Assembly: GCA_002412925.1 (NCBI GenBank)
Contig: DHVZ01000098.1
Coordinates: 1-6,837 of the forward strand
Length of the DNA stretch: 6,837 nucleotides
Source: Anaerolineales bacterium UBA5195
Lineage (GTDB): Bacteria; Chloroflexota; Anaerolineae; Anaerolineales; Villigracilaceae
Reading direction: 5' to 3'
Each line of letters opens with the position of its first letter. Position 1 is the stretch's first letter. The notes beneath the pieces were generated by a model. That model had not been told where the DNA came from, did not search any database, and saw nothing but the letters and a program-made list of their open reading frames with translations. Below are positions 5,166 through 6,837 of the stretch, one piece after another. The translations under genes were made by a program, and so were the position numbers.

Positions 5166-5211
5166 CGGGAGATTGCTTCGCTCGCCGAAGTACGGCTCGC
5201 TCGCAATGACA
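5104..5211. repeat. 108-bp palindromic MITE/REP-like element across the hisA 3' end
   Basis: Terminal arms TGTCATTGCGAGC (5104-5116) and GCTCGCAATGACA (5199-5211) are perfect 13-bp inverted repeats. Inside them, AAGCAATCTCC (5130-5140) pairs perfectly with GGAGATTGCTT (5168-5178), and CCCGTT (5157-5162) pairs with AACGGG (5164-5169). No transposase frame is present. From general knowledge, sequences of the type TCATTGCGAG...AAGCAATCTC are repeated elements in several bacterial phyla. The left part (5104-5165) codes for the last 19-20 residues of HisA and its TAA. The right arm ends 4 nt before the hisH ribosome binding site. A non-autonomous mobile element is the best reading. Confidence 0.8.
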
Positions 5212-5215
5212 TCAT

Positions 5216-5222
5216 AAAGGAG
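5216..5222 (+). promoter_or_regulatory. hisH ribosome binding site
   Basis: AAAGGAG, a strong Shine-Dalgarno match, lies 5 nt before the ATG at 5228 and just outside the palindromic element. Confidence 0.75.
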
Positions 5223-5227
5223 CTTCG

Positions 5228-5842
5228 ATGATTACACTTGTTGATTACAAAGCTGGTAACCTGACCTCGGTTCGAAGGGCGCTCGACCACCTGGGGATTG
5301 CCTGCCAGATCACTGCCGACCCGGAGCTTGTTCGCCGCGCCGACAAAATTATATTCCCCGGCGTCGGGGCCGCTGGCGCGGCGATGGATGTTTTGCGCGA
5401 ACGAGGGCTGGATTCGGCGCTGAAGGATGCTTTCGCGGCAGGTACGCCAATTTTGGGCATCTGCATCGGCTGTCAGATCATCCTCGATCACTCTGAGGAG
5501 GATGACACGCAATGTTTGGGACTGCTGGCGGGGAAAACCATCCGTTTTTCCGTTCCCAATCCGCTCACGCATCCGCTTAAAATCCCGCACATGGGCTGGA
5601 ACGCCGTCAGCGTACTGAAGCCGCACCCGCTGCTGAGTCATCTGCGCCCCGGCGACGAGTTCTACTTCGTCCACTCCTTCTATCCCCAACCGGCTGACCC
5701 TTCTCAGGTCTACGCGATCAGCGACTATGGCGGCGAGTTCCCGGCGGCGATTGGCAAAGACAACCTGTTCGCCGTCCAGTTTCACACCGAGAAGAGCGGG
5801 ATGGTCGGGTTGCGAGTGCTTCAAAACTTCAGTGAATGGTAA
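5228..5842 (+). CDS. hisH: Imidazole glycerol phosphate synthase, glutaminase subunit
   Basis: HisH is the class I glutamine amidotransferase that makes ammonia from glutamine and passes it to HisF. Its 204 residues are the normal length. The N-terminal ITLVDYKAGNLTSVRRAL (2-19) and PGVGAAG (44-50) are typical. The catalytic triad is C79 in LGICIGCQ (76-83), H186 and E188 in FAVQFHTEKS (181-190). KIPHMGWN (118-125) and FYFVHSFY (145-152) are family motifs near the interface with HisF. GICIGCQ has Cys where relatives often have Met or Gln after the second Gly, which I regard as minor. It lies 62 nt after hisA with a strong ribosome binding site, and its TAA stop sits in the left arm of the hairpin before hisF. 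Identity is secure. Confidence 0.96.
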   Translation: MITLVDYKAGNLTSVRRALDHLGIACQITADPELVRRADKIIFPGVGAAGAAMDVLRERGLDSALKDAFAAGTPILGICIGCQIILDHSEEDDTQCLGLLAGKTIRFSVPNPLTHPLKIPHMGWNAVSVLKPHPLLSHLRPGDEFYFVHSFYPQPADPSQVYAISDYGGEFPAAIGKDNLFAVQFHTEKSGMVGLRVLQNFSEW

Positions 5843-5898
5843 TTGGCGATTGGTAAATGGCAATTACAGGAATCTCCAATTACCATTTACTAATTACC
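5838..5898. repeat. Heptamer array with inverted arms in the hisH-hisF spacer
   Basis: The left arm reads TAATTGG (5840), CGATTGG (5847), TAAATGG (5854), then CAATTAC. The right arm reads CCAATTA (5876), CCATTTA (5883), CTAATTA (5890). The inner stem pairs 5853-5865 with 5878-5890 at 12 of 13 positions around a 12-nt loop. The outer stem pairs GGTAATT (5838-5844) with AATTACC (5892-5898) perfectly. The hisH stop codon (5840-5842) lies in the outer arm, and the hisF ribosome binding site directly follows the right arm. It has the same architecture as the hisC-hisB array with a different unit. Confidence 0.75.
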
Positions 5899-5904
5899 AG
5901 AAGG
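5899..5904 (+). promoter_or_regulatory. hisF ribosome binding site (decides the start)
   Basis: AGAAGG lies 9 nt before the ATG at 5914. It supports that start over an in-frame ATG at 5857, which would add 19 residues read only from the hairpin array. Confidence 0.65.
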
Positions 5905-5913
5905 ACGTACCCT

Positions 5914-6687
5914 ATGCTATCCAAACGAATCATTTCCTGCCTCGACGTACGCGACGGCAAACTCGCCAAATCGGTCAAATTTGTAGATACCCAGGACATC
6001 GGCGACCCGGTGGCCAAGGCGAAGGAATATTACGAACAGGGTCTCGACGAACTGGTTTTTTACGATATCACCGCCTCCAGCGACAACCGTGGCATCATGC
6101 TGGAGGTGGTCAACCGCGTGGCCGAGCAGGTTTTTATCCCCTTTTCGGTGGGTGGCGGCCTGCGGACGGTGGAAGATTGCAGTCGCGTTTTGCTGGCAGG
6201 CGCAGAAAAGGTCAACGTCAACAGCGCGGCAGTCAAAAATCCGGGTTTGATCGCTGAAGCGGCAAAAGCCTTCGGGGTGCAGGCGGTCGTTTTGTCGATG
6301 GATGTGTTACGGGTTGAAAAATCCCCCCAAATCCCAAGCGGATACGAGATCGTCATCAACGGCGGGCGCACGCCAATGGGCCTGGATGCCATCCAATGGG
6401 CCCAAAAAGGCCAGGAACTGGGCGCAGGGGAACTGGTGGTCAACTCGATCGACGCCGACGGCACCAAGGAAGGTTACGAACTGACCCTGACGCGCCAGAT
6501 CGCCGAAGCGGTCACGATCCCGGTCATCGCCAGTGGCGGCGGGGGCAAGCCCGAGCACCTGTATCAGGTTCTGACCGAAGGCAAAGCCGACGCCGCGTTG
6601 GTCGCTTCGATGCTGCATTATGGCGAATACACCGTTGGGCAGATCAAAGAATATTTGGCCAAGCGAGGCCTGAAAGTGCGTCTGTGA
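5914..6687 (+). CDS. hisF: Imidazole glycerol phosphate synthase, cyclase subunit
   Basis: HisF is the TIM-barrel cyclase that uses ammonia from HisH to turn PRFAR into imidazole glycerol phosphate and AICAR. From the ATG at 5914 it has 257 residues, the usual size. MLSKRIISCLDVRDGKLAK contains catalytic D11 and K19. D130 (VLSMDV, 126-131) is the second catalytic Asp. SVGGGLRTVED (78-88), GAEKVNVNSAAVKNP (96-110), VINGGRTPMGLDA (147-159), NSIDADGTKEGYEL (177-190) and IASGGGGKPEHL (205-216) form the phosphate and ring-binding loops. It differs from the commonest type: KSVKFVDTQDIGDPV replaces KGVNF...DAGDPV, VFYDITAS replaces the usual FLDITAS, and NSIDADG replaces TSMDADG. This suggests a divergent HisF subgroup that I associate with Chloroflexota and deltaproteobacteria; that link is from memory. 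HisH directly upstream confirms the role. Confidence 0.95.
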   Translation: MLSKRIISCLDVRDGKLAKSVKFVDTQDIGDPVAKAKEYYEQGLDELVFYDITASSDNRGIMLEVVNRVAEQVFIPFSVGGGLRTVEDCSRVLLAGAEKVNVNSAAVKNPGLIAEAAKAFGVQAVVLSMDVLRVEKSPQIPSGYEIVINGGRTPMGLDAIQWAQKGQELGAGELVVNSIDADGTKEGYELTLTRQIAEAVTIPVIASGGGGKPEHLYQVLTEGKADAALVASMLHYGEYTVGQIKEYLAKRGLKVRL

Positions 6688-6708
6688 GATTATCAGCCAG
6701 GGTAGCTA

Positions 6709-6837
6709 ATGAAACAATACTTGCTGTTGATTAAACACTCTTTGCCAACCCTGGAGCCAGCTCTCCCAGCGGCCGAGTGGCTGTTGAGCGAAGAAGGCCG
6801 TCAGTGCTGTGAATCTTTGGCGCAGCAGGTGGCCGCT
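6709..6837 (+). CDS. Histidine phosphatase superfamily protein, 3' partial
   Basis: Only 43 codons are in the window. The start MKQYLLLIKHSLP matches the first strand and active-site loop of the histidine phosphatase (phosphoglycerate mutase-like) superfamily. In that family the His of an R-H-G motif is phosphorylated. Here the motif reads K-H-S, keeping the His (residue 10) and replacing Arg by Lys. AAEWLLSEEGRQCCESLAQQVA fits the next conserved block, usually W.LS.EGR..A..LA. AGGG (6699-6702) gives a ribosome binding site 6 nt before the ATG. The gene lies 21 nt after hisF on the same strand and may be co-transcribed. Substrate cannot be read from this fragment. A role as the missing histidinol-phosphatase is only a guess from position. 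Confidence 0.7.
   Translation, partial: MKQYLLLIKHSLPTLEPALPAAEWLLSEEGRQCCESLAQQVAA

Noticed and set aside
5104..5211. Insertion sequence with transposase
   Set aside because: Only 108 bp long with no open frame for a transposase; it fits a non-autonomous palindromic element instead.
5857..5913. ATG at 5857 as hisF start
   Set aside because: The 19 extra residues come from the hairpin array; MLSKRIISCLDV at 5914 is the usual HisF start and has a ribosome binding site.

Overview
The window is a nearly complete histidine biosynthesis operon on the + strand, in the order hisG-hisD-hisC-hisB-hisA-hisH-hisF. It is flanked on the left by a truncated nuoK-like fragment and on the right by the first 43 codons of a histidine-phosphatase-superfamily gene. 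All seven His proteins are full length, and each keeps the catalytic residues I could check. The organism is a GC-rich bacterium. The long-form HisG, the divergent HisF type and above all the short periodic repeats between genes suggest a Chloroflexota/Anaerolineae-like genome. That placement is inference, made without any database search.

Layout: 1-~78 is nuoK homology that ends abruptly; ~79-160 is the hisG upstream region, made of a short inverted repeat and 7-bp repeats; 161-1156 hisG; 1217-2596 hisD; 2607-3716 hisC; 3767-4357 hisB (dehydratase only); 4404-5165 hisA; 5228-5842 hisH; 5914-6687 hisF; 6709-end phosphatase-like gene. Spacers are 10-71 nt with no convincing terminator, so one transcript is likely.

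Pathway: HisG starts from ATP and PRPP. HisA and HisH/HisF make imidazole glycerol phosphate, and HisB dehydrates it. HisC transaminates, and HisD oxidises histidinol to histidine. HisI and HisE functions and a recognised histidinol-phosphatase are not in the window. The only phosphatase-like gene is the partial one next to hisF.

The unusual part is what lies between and inside the genes. Nearly every junction carries a short repeat with its own unit sequence. Several are degenerate tandem arrays of 7- or 8-bp units, often with inverted arms that can fold back. They resemble in style, not in sequence, the heptameric short tandem repeats of filamentous cyanobacteria. They overlap coding sequence: one appears as an in-frame insertion in HisD, another provides the hisA start codon and first residues, and others hold the ends of hisC, hisD, hisB and hisH. 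A larger 108-bp palindromic element (5104-5211) encodes the C-terminus of HisA, and a perfect 13-bp hairpin separates hisG from hisD. The operon therefore looks colonised by at least three kinds of small repeat that were made compatible with the reading frames.
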